Assembly: GCF_002283555.1 (NCBI RefSeq)
Contig: NZ_MVOI01000002.1
Location: 186,001-250,000 of the forward strand
Direction: 5' to 3'
From: Rubrivirga sp. SAORIC476
Lineage (GTDB): Bacteria; Bacteroidota; Rhodothermia; Rhodothermales; Rubricoccaceae
DNA: 64,000 nucleotides
The notes beneath the pieces were generated by a model. That model saw only the letters and a list, made by a program, of their open reading frames with translations. It searched no databases and had not been told where the DNA came from. The translations under genes were made by a program, and so were the position numbers. Shown one piece after another: positions 51,211 through 60,608 of the stretch; position 1 is the first letter of the stretch, and each line of letters begins with the position of its first letter.

Positions 51211-52094
51211 CAGGTCCAGAGGTCGGTGAGGTCGGTGGTCACGGGCCGGTTGGCCTCCGGCAAGCGCGCGAGCACGGCCTCGGTGTGGCGGATGTGCGGC
51301 TCGAACCGAGCCAGCAGGTCGGCGCGCTGGCGGTCGGTCATCTCCTTAGGCGGCTCGGACACCTTCGACAGCAGGCGGTGCATCCGGTCGGTCACGCGCG
51401 CCAGCTTGCGGCCTTTCGTGAGGCGCTCCAGCGCGATCACCGCCCGGTTGCGTGTGTTGACCTTCGGGCGCGTCCCCAGGCTGTCCGGCACGAATGCCGG
51501 GTCGACGCCGATGTGGCGGTAGACGCGCTCGACGACGCGCGCCGGGTCCTCCTTGACCTCGTCGTAGAGGATCACGAGCAGGCTGTCCTCGCCGAACCGG
51601 TCGATGTACGGCTCCAGCTGCTGGCCGTAGAAGCCGCGCGTCACGAGCTCGTCCACGAACCGGTTCTGGTGACGCTCCGGGAAGCCGACGCCCTGGTTCA
51701 GGAAGAAGCCGAGGTGCGTGTCGAGGGGCTCGTTGTCGAGCTGGTTCTTGCGGAGCGACCAGAAGTAGGCCGAGACGAGGCGGTCCACGGGGTTGCGGAG
51801 CAGCGCGACGAGGCGCGGGGCCTCGACATGGGCCGCGATGGCCGCGGGCGCGTCCGGGTCGAGGAGGTAGTCCACCGCCACGTCGCCGCCGACGGCGCCC
51901 GCGGGCGCCTCAGGGAAGCGGTCGAGGTACCACGCGTGGCCCTTCTCCTCGTAGAGCGGGCTGCCCAGGTAGCCGTGCTCGATCTTGGCCGACGGCAGGA
52001 CCACCTCGGGGTGGTCGCGGAGGCAGTAGTACAGCCACGACGTGGCCGACTTCTGGGCGCCGAGGACGAAGAACCGGAGGTCGGCGTCGGTCAT
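51210..52094 (-). CDS. Sulfotransferase 2 of the polysaccharide locus
   Basis: The 294-residue protein begins RFFVLGAQKSATSWLYYCLR with the PAPS loop (GAQKSATSWL), DHPEVVLPSAKIEHGYL, and has the 3'-phosphate motif LVALLRNPVDRLVSAYFWSL near residue 105 and LLVILYDEVKEDPARVVERV near 170, then YRHIGVDPAFVP. This is the pattern of the heparan sulfate NDST/HS-type Sulfotransfer_1 group. It should sulfate a polysaccharide or precursor using PAPS. It starts in the stop of the SGNH-like gene (ATGA). The longer upstream frame is a shadow. Confidence 0.9.
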   Translation of the reverse strand: MTDADLRFFVLGAQKSATSWLYYCLRDHPEVVLPSAKIEHGYLGSPLYEEKGHAWYLDRFPEAPAGAVGGDVAVDYLLDPDAPAAIAAHVEAPRLVALLRNPVDRLVSAYFWSLRKNQLDNEPLDTHLGFFLNQGVGFPERHQNRFVDELVTRGFYGQQLEPYIDRFGEDSLLVILYDEVKEDPARVVERVYRHIGVDPAFVPDSLGTRPKVNTRNRAVIALERLTKGRKLARVTDRMHRLLSKVSEPPKEMTDRQRADLLARFEPHIRHTEAVLARLPEANRPVTTDLTDLWT

Positions 52095-53041
52095 GGAGTC
52101 GGCTCGGTGAGGGTCGTGTCGGCGGGCGCCGCGGAGTCGAGGTCGAAGAGGCCGTCGGCGACGAGGATCGGCGTCAGCTGGCGGGCCCCGCGGTAGTTCA
52201 TGTGGACGCGGTCGGCGAACGCGGTCTCGTCGTCGATGGCTAGCGAGTAGTCCCAGACGCGCATCCCGCCTGCGGCCTCGCGCACGCTCGCGACCCACTC
52301 GTCATAGGCGGGGATGCGCTCGCGGTAGATCGGCAGGTACGGCCCGATCACGAGCCGCAGTTCGATGTCGTTCGCCTCGCAGAAGGCCACGATCTCTTGC
52401 AGCGCGGCGAGGTTCTCGGGGTTCGACCGCAGCGGCTCGGGCGTCTCGCGGCGCGTCGACGCGATCAGACCCGGCGAGATCGTGTACCGGTTGATCTCGC
52501 CCTGGTCGGTCGCCCCCGCCGCGGCCAGCGACCGGAAGAGCATCTCGCCGTTGTAGTTGTACAGGTGAAACAGCCGCCGCGCAGTCGCCACCGTCGGCGA
52601 GACCGCCTCGTTCAGGTAGGCGTCGAGGCGGGCGGACTCGCTGCCGAACGGGAAGAAGTTCTGGAGCTGGTTGACGCCCGCCGCGAGGCCGGTCACCTCC
52701 AGCACCACCAGCCGCGGCGTCGGGTTGCGCTCGACGTAGTCCCGCAGGATCACCTTCGCGAACTGCGTCGAGGTGCCGTTGAAGCTGGCGTTGAACACGG
52801 GCCGGTCGATGGCCTCCTCGATGGTCGGCTGGTGGAAGGTGTTGACGCCGCGCGAGTTGCCCAGCAGCAGGACGCCGCCCGGCGCCTCGCCGCGGTAGAT
52901 CACCGCATACCGGTTGCCCGTGCCCATCATGGCCGCGTTCAGCCCGGCCGCCATCACGCGGTCGCCTACGAAGATGACCGCCACGAGCGCGAGCCCCCAG
53001 GCGACGCGCTTCCAGACGGGAGAGGTGTCGGTGGCGCTCAT
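52091..53041 (-). CDS. SGNH-like acyltransferase partner (AlgX/DltD-like)
   Basis: The 316-residue protein has an N-terminal membrane helix (VAWGLALVAVIFVGDRVMAA) and a periplasmic SGNH-like fold. The nucleophile block reads GGVLLLGNSRGVNTFHQ near residue 55, and the Asp-His pair is in FADRVHMNYRGARQLTP near residue 285. In alginate, cellulose and teichoic-acid systems such proteins take acyl groups passed through an MBOAT protein and place them on the polymer. The MBOAT gene lies directly upstream (stop TAG next to the ATG), which supports this role. The substrate and acyl group are not known; the sequence is far from AlgX itself. Confidence 0.72.
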   Translation of the reverse strand: MSATDTSPVWKRVAWGLALVAVIFVGDRVMAAGLNAAMMGTGNRYAVIYRGEAPGGVLLLGNSRGVNTFHQPTIEEAIDRPVFNASFNGTSTQFAKVILRDYVERNPTPRLVVLEVTGLAAGVNQLQNFFPFGSESARLDAYLNEAVSPTVATARRLFHLYNYNGEMLFRSLAAAGATDQGEINRYTISPGLIASTRRETPEPLRSNPENLAALQEIVAFCEANDIELRLVIGPYLPIYRERIPAYDEWVASVREAAGGMRVWDYSLAIDDETAFADRVHMNYRGARQLTPILVADGLFDLDSAAPADTTLTEPTP

Positions 53042-54469
53042 CTAGAACTGGAAGTAGATGAACCGTCCGCCGTCGAAGGCGCCGAACAGGAAGATGATCC
53101 AGAGCGCCGCCGCGTAGGCCAGCGTCCGGAAAACCGGGCGGTCCAGCACCACCGAGGGCAGCACCACGCGCTTGCTCCAGACCTCGACGGCGACCAGCAT
53201 CCCGATCAGCAGGAAGCCCTTCAGCACGGTCACCTTGAGCTGGATGTCCGCCGGACGCAGGCTGTCGAGTGACGCGATCTGCGCGATGACCTCGGCGGAG
53301 GTGGAGAAGTCCGGGCTACGGAAGAAGATCCAGGCGAAGCAGGTCAGCAGGAACACGACCAGCATCATCAGCCCGTCCGAGACCAGCCTGGGTACCCTCA
53401 GCCGGTCCACGAGGCGGCCGTAGCTGGGGCCAAGCAGGCGCTGGACCACGAGATAGAGCCCGTGGAGCGCTCCCCACACGACAAAATTCCAGCTCGCACC
53501 GTGCCACAGTCCGCCGAGCAGCATCGTGAGCGAGAGGTTGCGGTATGTCTTGAGCGTCCCCCCGCGGTTGCCGCCGAGCGGGATGTAGAGGTAGTCGCGC
53601 AGCCAGCTCGACAGCGAGATGTGCCAGCGGGTCCAGAACTCGCTGAAGCTCTTCGAGAAGTACGGCGTGTCGAAGTTGACCCCGAAGTCGAAGCCCAGCA
53701 TCCGCGCCAGCCCGATGGCGATGTCCGAGTAGCCCGAGAAGTCGCAGTAGATCTGGAAGGCGTAGAAGAACACCCCGATGGCCACGCTGATGGGTGTGAA
53801 CGCCTCCGGGGCGTCGAACACCCGGTCCACGAACGGCGCCAGCGAGTCGGCGATGGCCACCTTCTTGACGTACCCCAGCAGCACCTGCCCGAGGCCGAGG
53901 AGGAAGCCGCTCCAGAGGAACGGGTGGTCCCGCTTGAGCTGGGGCAGCAGCAGGCTCGCCCGCACGATGGGCCCGGCCACCAGCTGCGGGAAGAAGGCCA
54001 CGTAGGTCGCGAACCGGAGCAGGTTGCGCTCCACCTCGATGGACCCGCGATACAGGTCGATCGAGTAGCTCAGCGTCTGGAACGTGTAGAACGAGATGCC
54101 GACCGGCAGGATCACCTGCAGGAACATCGGCGACTCGCTGAAGCCGAACACCGCCGTCGCCCGGTAGACCGAGTCGAGGAAGAAGTTGAAGTACTTGAAG
54201 ACGGCCAGCAGCCCCAGGTTGCTCACCAGGCTCAGCATCAGCCATCGCTTCTTGACCGCCTGCGCCTCCGCCTCGACGATCTTGATGCCGACGCTGTAGT
54301 CGATGCCCGTCGAGAGCGCGATCAGCCCCAGGAAGCGCCAGTCCCACCAGCCATAGAACAGGTAGCTCGCCGCGAGGCAGACCACGATGCGCGCCGTCCC
54401 CCGGGTCGCGAAGTAGGCGACCAGGAACAGCGGGAGGAAGACCAGGAACGGGATGCTGTTAAACAGCAT
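53042..54469 (-). CDS. MBOAT-family O-acyltransferase (AlgI-like)
   Basis: The 475-residue membrane protein has many hydrophobic helices and the AlgI/DltB landmarks: FLPLFLVAYFATRGTARI at the start, SIDLYRGSIEVERNLLRFAT, FPQLVAGPIVRASLLLPQLK, FDFGVNFDTPYFSKSFSEFW (RW-type motif with WTRWHISLSSWLRDYLYIPL), and the catalytic-His segment LGGLWHGASWNFVVWGALHG. It should carry acyl groups, most often acetyl, across the inner membrane for transfer to the polysaccharide by the SGNH-like partner encoded next. It overlaps the Wzy-like gene by 11 bp. Confidence 0.92.
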   Translation of the reverse strand: MLFNSIPFLVFLPLFLVAYFATRGTARIVVCLAASYLFYGWWDWRFLGLIALSTGIDYSVGIKIVEAEAQAVKKRWLMLSLVSNLGLLAVFKYFNFFLDSVYRATAVFGFSESPMFLQVILPVGISFYTFQTLSYSIDLYRGSIEVERNLLRFATYVAFFPQLVAGPIVRASLLLPQLKRDHPFLWSGFLLGLGQVLLGYVKKVAIADSLAPFVDRVFDAPEAFTPISVAIGVFFYAFQIYCDFSGYSDIAIGLARMLGFDFGVNFDTPYFSKSFSEFWTRWHISLSSWLRDYLYIPLGGNRGGTLKTYRNLSLTMLLGGLWHGASWNFVVWGALHGLYLVVQRLLGPSYGRLVDRLRVPRLVSDGLMMLVVFLLTCFAWIFFRSPDFSTSAEVIAQIASLDSLRPADIQLKVTVLKGFLLIGMLVAVEVWSKRVVLPSVVLDRPVFRTLAYAAALWIIFLFGAFDGGRFIYFQF

Positions 54470-55955
54470 GCGACCTCGGGCCCTGCCGGACGCGCACGAA
54501 GAAGATGATGGCCAGCAGCGGGACGACGGCGACGCCCAGCGCCACCATCATCTGGCTGAACCCGCCTGTGATCGTGGTCCAACTCACGGGGATGAGCGTG
54601 ACCGCGTACAGCGACGCACCCGACGCGGTGTGCAGCACCGGCCTGAAGAGCTCATAGCACCATCGCAGGCCCACCCCGATCAGGAACGGGCAGAACAGCA
54701 CCCCCAGGTAACCGAAGTTCAGGAACGCCTCGGCGATCATACCTGGTGGCACGCCCGCCCGCTGCATCCCGAAGATCTGCTGCCCGATGATGGGCCCGGC
54801 CCCGAGCGCCGGCTTGTCGAGCCAGACGGTGCGCGGGACCGGCATGAACACCCACGCGACGTAAGTCATCCCGTACTGGTAGGTCAACTGATCCGGGACC
54901 CCCTCGATGATGTGCGAGGTCTTGGTGAGGTCCAGAAAGTGCCGGCTCCCGACGGTGGTCTCCAATAGCGCGTTGACGCCGAGGAAGTCTCCGAAGCTGC
55001 TCACCTCGGCAGCTTTCGGGCGCAGCGCCGTCAGCAGGAGCAGGAGCGCCAGCATGCCGATGCCTATGGCGGTCACCATCCAGGTGGGGATCCGGCCGCG
55101 GACGCACTTCCAGATCACCAGCGCCTCCAGCAGGATCATCAGGACCTTGGTGCGGCTGCTGTTGAAGAAAGGAAACACGACCGACATGAACACCAGCAGA
55201 CCGATGAACACCATCTCCACCTTGCCGATCTTGGCCTTCCGCCCGAGCGCCCACGCCAGCACGAACAGGAACACCGGCCCGACCACCGAGGCGGCGGTGC
55301 GGTAGTACCCGAGGGCACTCCGCTCGAACTCGGCCCCCTCGACCTCATAGAACCGCTTGCGCGAGAAGTCCTCGATCACGCCCGAGAGCCCGAGCTTTCC
55401 GATGTAGAGGTACATCGCCGCCAGCGCGATCGCCATGCTGACGAAGCCGACCAGCACCAACCGATCCCGGCTCCAGACCGGCGTGGCAAACACACGCAGC
55501 CGACTCAGGCCGGGGCGGGGCAGCACGAGGAGGTAGCCCACGCTGAGCATCGACAGCCCCACCAGCGCCAGGAACGCCCCATTCAGCAGGAACGCGGGCT
55601 CCTGGCGGTTCAGCAGCAGGTACCCTTCCATGTACTCCGGGCCGAACGCGATGTAGGCGGGCTTCAGCGTGATCCCGACCAGGACCGCCAGCATCACGAA
55701 GCTCAGCGGCTCGATGGGCTGGTAGTCGGGCTTGAGGAACGGCACCCAGAGCAGCACCGCCAGGCAACAGGCCCCCGCCACGTTGAGCAGCGCATAGTCC
55801 ACCGATCCGAGCGCCACCACCGACGCAACGGCCGCCCCCAGCACGAATACGATCACGGCAGACCCCACGAGCAGGATCACGCGGCGAGCGCCCGAGATGC
55901 GTTGGCGCGGGCGAGCGCCAGTCTGGGCTCGGAGGGTGGGGGCGCTAGGGAGCAT
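54459..55955 (-). CDS. Wzy-like polysaccharide polymerase
   Basis: The 498-residue protein has 11 or so membrane helices and a large loop in the second half (FSRKRFYEVEGAEFERSAL earlier, and the LTKTSHIIEGVPDQLTYQYG and VPRTVWLDKPALGAGPIIGQ region). This layout and position between a flippase and acylation genes fit an O-antigen/oligosaccharide repeat-unit polymerase. Such proteins share little sequence, so topology and context carry the call. It would join lipid-linked repeats at the periplasmic face. It overlaps the flippase gene by 11 bp and the MBOAT gene by 11 bp. Confidence 0.78.
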   Translation of the reverse strand: MLPSAPTLRAQTGARPRQRISGARRVILLVGSAVIVFVLGAAVASVVALGSVDYALLNVAGACCLAVLLWVPFLKPDYQPIEPLSFVMLAVLVGITLKPAYIAFGPEYMEGYLLLNRQEPAFLLNGAFLALVGLSMLSVGYLLVLPRPGLSRLRVFATPVWSRDRLVLVGFVSMAIALAAMYLYIGKLGLSGVIEDFSRKRFYEVEGAEFERSALGYYRTAASVVGPVFLFVLAWALGRKAKIGKVEMVFIGLLVFMSVVFPFFNSSRTKVLMILLEALVIWKCVRGRIPTWMVTAIGIGMLALLLLLTALRPKAAEVSSFGDFLGVNALLETTVGSRHFLDLTKTSHIIEGVPDQLTYQYGMTYVAWVFMPVPRTVWLDKPALGAGPIIGQQIFGMQRAGVPPGMIAEAFLNFGYLGVLFCPFLIGVGLRWCYELFRPVLHTASGASLYAVTLIPVSWTTITGGFSQMMVALGVAVVPLLAIIFFVRVRQGPRSHAV

Positions 55956-57489
55956 CCGCGGTGGGGGGACGGGAGGAGGCGCCGGGCATCAAACGGCCGA
56001 CCAGCGGCAACCGACTCAAGGCGTCGCGGTCGACGAGAGACTCGCCCGGCCAGCCCAGGAGCGCGAGCGGGAAAGCTAGACACAGGCCCAGTTTCGCAAG
56101 GACGCCCAGGACAGAAGGTTCGTTGAACACCAGCCCCCCCACGACGCCGAGGCCGATCGCCACAGCCGATCCTACGCCCACCTTGCGCCACTCCACCGCC
56201 ACCGGGTAGCTCCGCTTCGCGAAGTACAGCGACGAGCCCGAGGCGGCCAGATAGGCCATAATGGTCGCCAGCGCCGCGCCGACGATGCCGAGCCACGGAA
56301 CCAGGACAACGAGCCCGACGACGTTGGCCAGCAGGCCCAGCCCGGTGGACGTCGAGATGTGCTTCGTCTTCTTGACCAGGAAGAGTGGCAGCATGAAGAA
56401 CTGGTTCGCCGCGTGGAAGACGTGAGCGACCACCACCAGTTGCAGGATCAGCACCGACCCGGCGTACTCCCGGCTCGCCACCACGGCGATGATCTCGGGG
56501 GCGAACAGGAACAGCCCCAGGGAGATGAACAGGATCAGCAGGAAGATGGTCGTGAAGGTCGTCGTGAACATCCTCGGCCCCCGCTCCGTCTCGCCCGTCC
56601 GGAAGAACTGGGCGAGCCACGCGTTCGAGATCGAGATGCTGACGATCGTCAGCAGCGTCCCCATCTGGTAGCCGATGCCATAGACTCCTAACGCCTCCAG
56701 GCTAACCTTCGATTCCAGCACGAGCCGGTCGGCGAACGTGATGCCCCAGATGAACAGGAGGTGCGGCAGCAGCACGATCGAGTAGCGGAACGCCTCGCCG
56801 AGCTTGCCGAACGTCGGCTTCAGGCGCGCAGGAGCGTTGATCAGCACGCCCGAGATGACCGCCCACGCTGCGTAGCCGATCACCTGCCCCCAGAGCACGC
56901 CCTCGACCCCCATCCCCCGGCCCGCGACGAGGTAGATGATCGCCCCGGTGATGGTCACCATCTGGAGGATCGTGAACACCGTGTTGGCGGTCGGCTGCTG
57001 GCGGACGATGTAGCGCATCAGCGGGATCGTGGCGCTCCCCTGCAACGCTGCGATCAGGATCGACAGGACCAGATAGGAGGGTTTGATCTGGGAGCCGACG
57101 TACTGGCCCCACAGCGGCACGCTCAGGATCAGCAGCACCGACAGCGCGACGGCCACCGCCGTCACCACCCACCAGATCCCTGCCGTGAACCGGTCGGCGT
57201 CTCGCTCGACCTCGAAGTCGACGTAGTACCGTTTGATGGCCTGCCCGAGGCCGAGGGGGTACACCCGCGCCAGCGCGTAGGAGACCGCCTGCAGGAACAC
57301 CACGATCCCCACCTCGGCCTGCGTGAGGTAGCGGACGTAGAACGGGACGAGGAGGAACTTGGCGAGGTTCGTTACCAGCGCCCCGGCGACGTAGATCACC
57401 GACGCGCTCCCCATCCGCTTGCCCAGCCCCCTGCCGGCTCGCGTGGGGGCCTGCGTCGATGGCTCGTCGGTCGCTTCGGGCGAGGTCAC
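55945..57489 (-). CDS. Wzx-like lipopolysaccharide/oligosaccharide flippase
   Basis: The 514-residue protein has about 14 hydrophobic helices with the MATE/Wzx polysaccharide-exporter pattern: SASVIYVAGALVTNLAKFLL followed by VPFYVRYLTQAEVGIVVF, LGLGQAIKRYYVDFE, VILLPHLLFIWGITFADRLV, and VHFxANQF-like HVFHAANQFFMLPLFLVKKT. It should flip lipid-linked repeats across the inner membrane for the Wzy-like polymerase. The GTG start at 57489 overlaps the sulfotransferase 1 stop (GTGA). The next gene overlaps its end by 11 bp. Confidence 0.88.
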   Translation of the reverse strand: MTSPEATDEPSTQAPTRAGRGLGKRMGSASVIYVAGALVTNLAKFLLVPFYVRYLTQAEVGIVVFLQAVSYALARVYPLGLGQAIKRYYVDFEVERDADRFTAGIWWVVTAVAVALSVLLILSVPLWGQYVGSQIKPSYLVLSILIAALQGSATIPLMRYIVRQQPTANTVFTILQMVTITGAIIYLVAGRGMGVEGVLWGQVIGYAAWAVISGVLINAPARLKPTFGKLGEAFRYSIVLLPHLLFIWGITFADRLVLESKVSLEALGVYGIGYQMGTLLTIVSISISNAWLAQFFRTGETERGPRMFTTTFTTIFLLILFISLGLFLFAPEIIAVVASREYAGSVLILQLVVVAHVFHAANQFFMLPLFLVKKTKHISTSTGLGLLANVVGLVVLVPWLGIVGAALATIMAYLAASGSSLYFAKRSYPVAVEWRKVGVGSAVAIGLGVVGGLVFNEPSVLGVLAKLGLCLAFPLALLGWPGESLVDRDALSRLPLVGRLMPGASSRPPTADAP

Positions 57490-58433
57490 CGGGTCGCCTC
57501 GGGGGAGGCCGGGGGCGTCTTACCGGCTGCCTCGGTCGGGTGGATCGCACGCCACGACGGGCGTGGCCGACCGACCCACTGCTCGATGAACCGGATGTCC
57601 TCCTCGAACCGCTCGATGAGCGTCGCCCGGAGGTCAGGCTCCAGCGGCGGGTACGCGTTGGGGACTGAGAGCCGCCGCTCCAGCTTCCGCTGCGTCCGCC
57701 CGAACGCCTGGCGGACCGGGTGCGGCAGCGCGACGCCGACCGTCGCCCGGAGACGCTCCGAGAGGCGGCGGATCCAGGGGAAGCGCGGCAGCCGCTGCAC
57801 GTTGAACCGGTTTCCAATGGACGCCGGCCGGAATGCGGGGTCGACGCCGATGAAGCGGAAGACCTCCTCGAGGATCCGCTCGGGCTCGTTGTCGAGGTCT
57901 TCCTTCACGATGACCATGATCTGGTCCCGGTCGAAGTGCTCCAGAAAGCGCTCGATGTTGGCCTTGTAGTGGCTCGTCGTCTCGAAGTAGCGCTCGCGCG
58001 GGTGGTCCGTGTCGACGAGGTCGCGGAACGGCCCCATGTCCCAGCCCGCCTTCTGCTCCTGCCAGTAGTGCGAATACATGCGGTCGGCGGGGTCGCGGAC
58101 CATCATGATCAGGCGCACATCCGGCACGTGCTGCCGGATCAGCCGTGGCGCGTCCTGGGCGACGAAGTAGATCGTGGACGCCTCGCCCCGCGTGCCACCC
58201 TCGGGCGCGTCGCGCCACAGCTCGTCGTACCAGTCCCAGCCACGGTGGTAGGTGCCCGAGCGCGGGATCGCAGCGTCCACGACGCCGTGCGCCATGCCGC
58301 CCTTGGCCTCGGTGAAGAAGCGCGGCTCCTTGATATACGTCATCCCCACCTCGGGATGCGCGTCGAGGTAGTGCCAGAGCGCGGTCGTGCCGCACTTCGC
58401 GGCGCCAGCGATGATGAAGTCAGGCGTGGCCAC
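57486..58433 (-). CDS. Sulfotransferase 1 of the polysaccharide locus
   Basis: The 315-residue protein (from the GTG at 58433) begins [20 protein letters not shown] with the PAPS loop GAAKCGTTAL, then YLDAHPEVGMTYIKEPRFF, the 3'-phosphate motif RLIMMVRDPADRMYSHYWQE near residue 115, and IMVIVKEDLDNEPERILEEV near 180 followed by FRFIGVDPAFRP. It belongs to the NDST/HS-like Sulfotransfer_1 group. GTG codons at 58460 and 58478 are alternative starts; 58433 gives the usual family N-terminus and only 14 bp overlap with the dehydrogenase gene. Its end overlaps the flippase start. Confidence 0.9.
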   Translation of the reverse strand: MATPDFIIAGAAKCGTTALWHYLDAHPEVGMTYIKEPRFFTEAKGGMAHGVVDAAIPRSGTYHRGWDWYDELWRDAPEGGTRGEASTIYFVAQDAPRLIRQHVPDVRLIMMVRDPADRMYSHYWQEQKAGWDMGPFRDLVDTDHPRERYFETTSHYKANIERFLEHFDRDQIMVIVKEDLDNEPERILEEVFRFIGVDPAFRPASIGNRFNVQRLPRFPWIRRLSERLRATVGVALPHPVRQAFGRTQRKLERRLSVPNAYPPLEPDLRATLIERFEEDIRFIEQWVGRPRPSWRAIHPTEAAGKTPPASPEATR

Positions 58434-59736
58434 CGGGGTGCTCTGGGTCAGGGTGATCACTCGCCGGGACCGGGCCACGGGAGTTGAGGAAGACGTCGGT
58501 CGAGGCGGCCAGGCGCGCGGGATCGTACCCCGCGTGGTCCGTCACCAGGAGGACCGCGTCGGCCGCGCCGAGCGCGACGTCGAGGTCGGCGACGCTCGTG
58601 AGCGCCATGTGGTTGTGCTGGAGCGCGGGCACGTGCGGGTCATGGTACTGGACATCGGCCCCCTTCTCGTCGAGAAGCGCGAGAATGTCGAGCGCAGGCG
58701 ACTCCCGGAGGTCGGCGACGTCCGGCTTGTAGGCGACGCCGAGCACGAGGACCGTGCTGCCGCGGACCGCCTTGCCCTGCTCGTTGAGCGCGTCCTGCAC
58801 CTTGCGCAGCCAGAAGCGAGGCATCGAGGTATTGACCTCACTCGCCAGTTCGATGAACCGCGCCGTGTAGTCGAGCCCGCGCAGCTTCCACGACAGGTAG
58901 TGGGGGTCGACGGGCAGGCAGTGGCCGCCGAGACCGGGCCCGGGCGTGAACCGCATGAAGCCGAACGGCTTCGTCGCCGCCGCCTCGATCACCTCCCAGG
59001 CGTCCAGCCCGAGGCGGTCGCACATGAGCAGCAGTTCGTTCGCCAGCCCGATGTTGACCGCGCGGAAGGTGTTCTCGAAGATCTTCGTCAGTTCCGCGAC
59101 CTCGGGCGAGCTGACCGGGACGACGGTGTCTACGGCCGCCGCGTAGAGCGCGGTGCCCACGTCGAGGCACGCGGGCGTCATGCCCCCCATCACCTTCGGG
59201 GTCGTGCGTGTGGTCCAGTCGGTGCGACCCGGGTCCACGCGCTCGGGCGAGAAGACCACGAAGGCGTCCTCCCCCACCGTCAGCCCGCGGGCGTCGAGCA
59301 GCGGCACCAGCACCTCGCGGGTCGTGCCCGGGTAGGTGGTGCTCTCCAGCACGACCAGCTGGCCCGGCCGCATCCGCTCCGCGACGGCCTCAGAGGCGGC
59401 GAGCACGTGGGAGAGGTCGGGGTCGCGGGTCTTGCGGAGCGGCGTCGGGACGCAGATGGAGATCGCGTCCACGTCGGCGAGGACATCGGGGTCGGTGGTG
59501 ACCCGCATGCCCGCGTCGAGGGCGGCGCGAAGCGTGGCGTCCGCCACGTCCTCGACATGGGAGCGGCCTGCAGCCAGCTCTGCCACTCGCGCCGCGCTCG
59601 TGTCGAAGCCGACCACGGGGAAGCCTGCTTCGGCGAAGGCGACCGCGAGCGGCAGCCCGACGTACCCGAGGCCGACGATGGCGACCTGCGCGTCGCGCGT
59701 GGCGATCCGATCGAGCAAGCGAGCGTGCAACGTCAC
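58420..59736 (-). CDS. Nucleotide-sugar dehydrogenase (UDP-HexNAc 6-dehydrogenase type)
   Basis: The 438-residue enzyme has an N-terminal Rossmann part [72 protein letters not shown], the central [20 protein letters not shown], the catalytic-Cys region [20 protein letters not shown] near residue 255, and a C-terminal [20 protein letters not shown]. SPERVdPG and the [12 protein letters not shown] pattern fit the WbpA/WecC group, which oxidises UDP-GlcNAc or UDP-ManNAc to the uronic acid, rather than UDP-glucose dehydrogenase. The polymer should therefore contain an acidic amino sugar. The GTG start overlaps the rfbA stop. Confidence 0.88.
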   Translation of the reverse strand: MTLHARLLDRIATRDAQVAIVGLGYVGLPLAVAFAEAGFPVVGFDTSAARVAELAAGRSHVEDVADATLRAALDAGMRVTTDPDVLADVDAISICVPTPLRKTRDPDLSHVLAASEAVAERMRPGQLVVLESTTYPGTTREVLVPLLDARGLTVGEDAFVVFSPERVDPGRTDWTTRTTPKVMGGMTPACLDVGTALYAAAVDTVVPVSSPEVAELTKIFENTFRAVNIGLANELLLMCDRLGLDAWEVIEAAATKPFGFMRFTPGPGLGGHCLPVDPHYLSWKLRGLDYTARFIELASEVNTSMPRFWLRKVQDALNEQGKAVRGSTVLVLGVAYKPDVADLRESPALDILALLDEKGADVQYHDPHVPALQHNHMALTSVADLDVALGAADAVLLVTDHAGYDPARLAASTDVFLNSRGPVPASDHPDPEHPGGHA

Positions 59737-60608
59737 GACGAGGCCCCTTCGGCGAGCGCTGCCACGTACGCCCCGTAGTCGTTAGAGGCGAGATCCCGCG
59801 CGAGAACGGCGAGTTGATCGCGCGAGATGAAGCCCTGCCGGAAGGCGATCTCCTCCGGGCAGGCGATCATCAGCCCCTGACGCGCCTGGACCGAGTGGAC
59901 GAACGCGGAGGCATCCAGGAGCGACTCGTGCGTCCCGGCGTCGAGCCACGCGATGCCGCGGCCCAGCACCTCGACATCGAGCGTTCCCTGGTCCAGGTAG
60001 TGGCGGTTCACGTCGGTGATCTCCAACTCCCCCCGCGCCGAGGGGGTCAGCTCGGCGGCGACCTCCACCACGTCCGGGCCGTAGGCGTAGAGCCCGGCGA
60101 CGGCGAGGTTGGAGCGCGGCTGGGTCGGCTTCTCTTCGATGTGAACCGCACGCCTGTCCGTGCCCAACTCGACGACGCCGTAGCGCTCCGGGTCGCGTAC
60201 CGGGTAGGCGAAGATGGTGGCGCCCTCGGTCCGGCCCGCCGCACGCCCGAGGTGGGCGGACAGGCCGCCTCCGTAGATCACGTTGTCGCCCAGGATCATC
60301 ATCACCGGGGCGCCGGCGAGGAAGTCGCGCCCAACGCGGAACGCATCGGCGAGGCCGCGGGGCTGATCCTGGACGGCGTACTGGAGGTCGAGGCCCCAGC
60401 CCGCACCATCGCCGAGGAGTCGGCGAAAGGCGGGGAGGGCGTCGGGCGTCGAGATGACGAGGATCTCCCGGATGCCCGCCAGCATCAGCGTGCTCAGCGG
60501 GTAGTAGATCATCGGCTTGTCGTAGACCGGCAGCAATTGCTTGCTGACGACTGCCGTGGCCGGATTCAGCCGGGTGCCGTGGCCGCCAGCGAGGAGGATG
60601 CCCTTCAT
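59733..60608 (-). CDS. rfbA: Glucose-1-phosphate thymidylyltransferase RfbA
   Basis: The 291-residue enzyme makes dTDP-glucose from glucose 1-phosphate and dTTP, the first step to dTDP-rhamnose and other 6-deoxy sugars. It starts [20 protein letters not shown] followed by [20 protein letters not shown], and has [48 protein letters not shown] and [20 protein letters not shown]. All are typical of the long RfbA group. Its start lies in the rfbB stop (ATGA). rfbC and rfbD, needed for rhamnose, are not in the window. Confidence 0.95.
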   Translation of the reverse strand: MKGILLAGGHGTRLNPATAVVSKQLLPVYDKPMIYYPLSTLMLAGIREILVISTPDALPAFRRLLGDGAGWGLDLQYAVQDQPRGLADAFRVGRDFLAGAPVMMILGDNVIYGGGLSAHLGRAAGRTEGATIFAYPVRDPERYGVVELGTDRRAVHIEEKPTQPRSNLAVAGLYAYGPDVVEVAAELTPSARGELEITDVNRHYLDQGTLDVEVLGRGIAWLDAGTHESLLDASAFVHSVQARQGLMIACPEEIAFRQGFISRDQLAVLARDLASNDYGAYVAALAEGASS

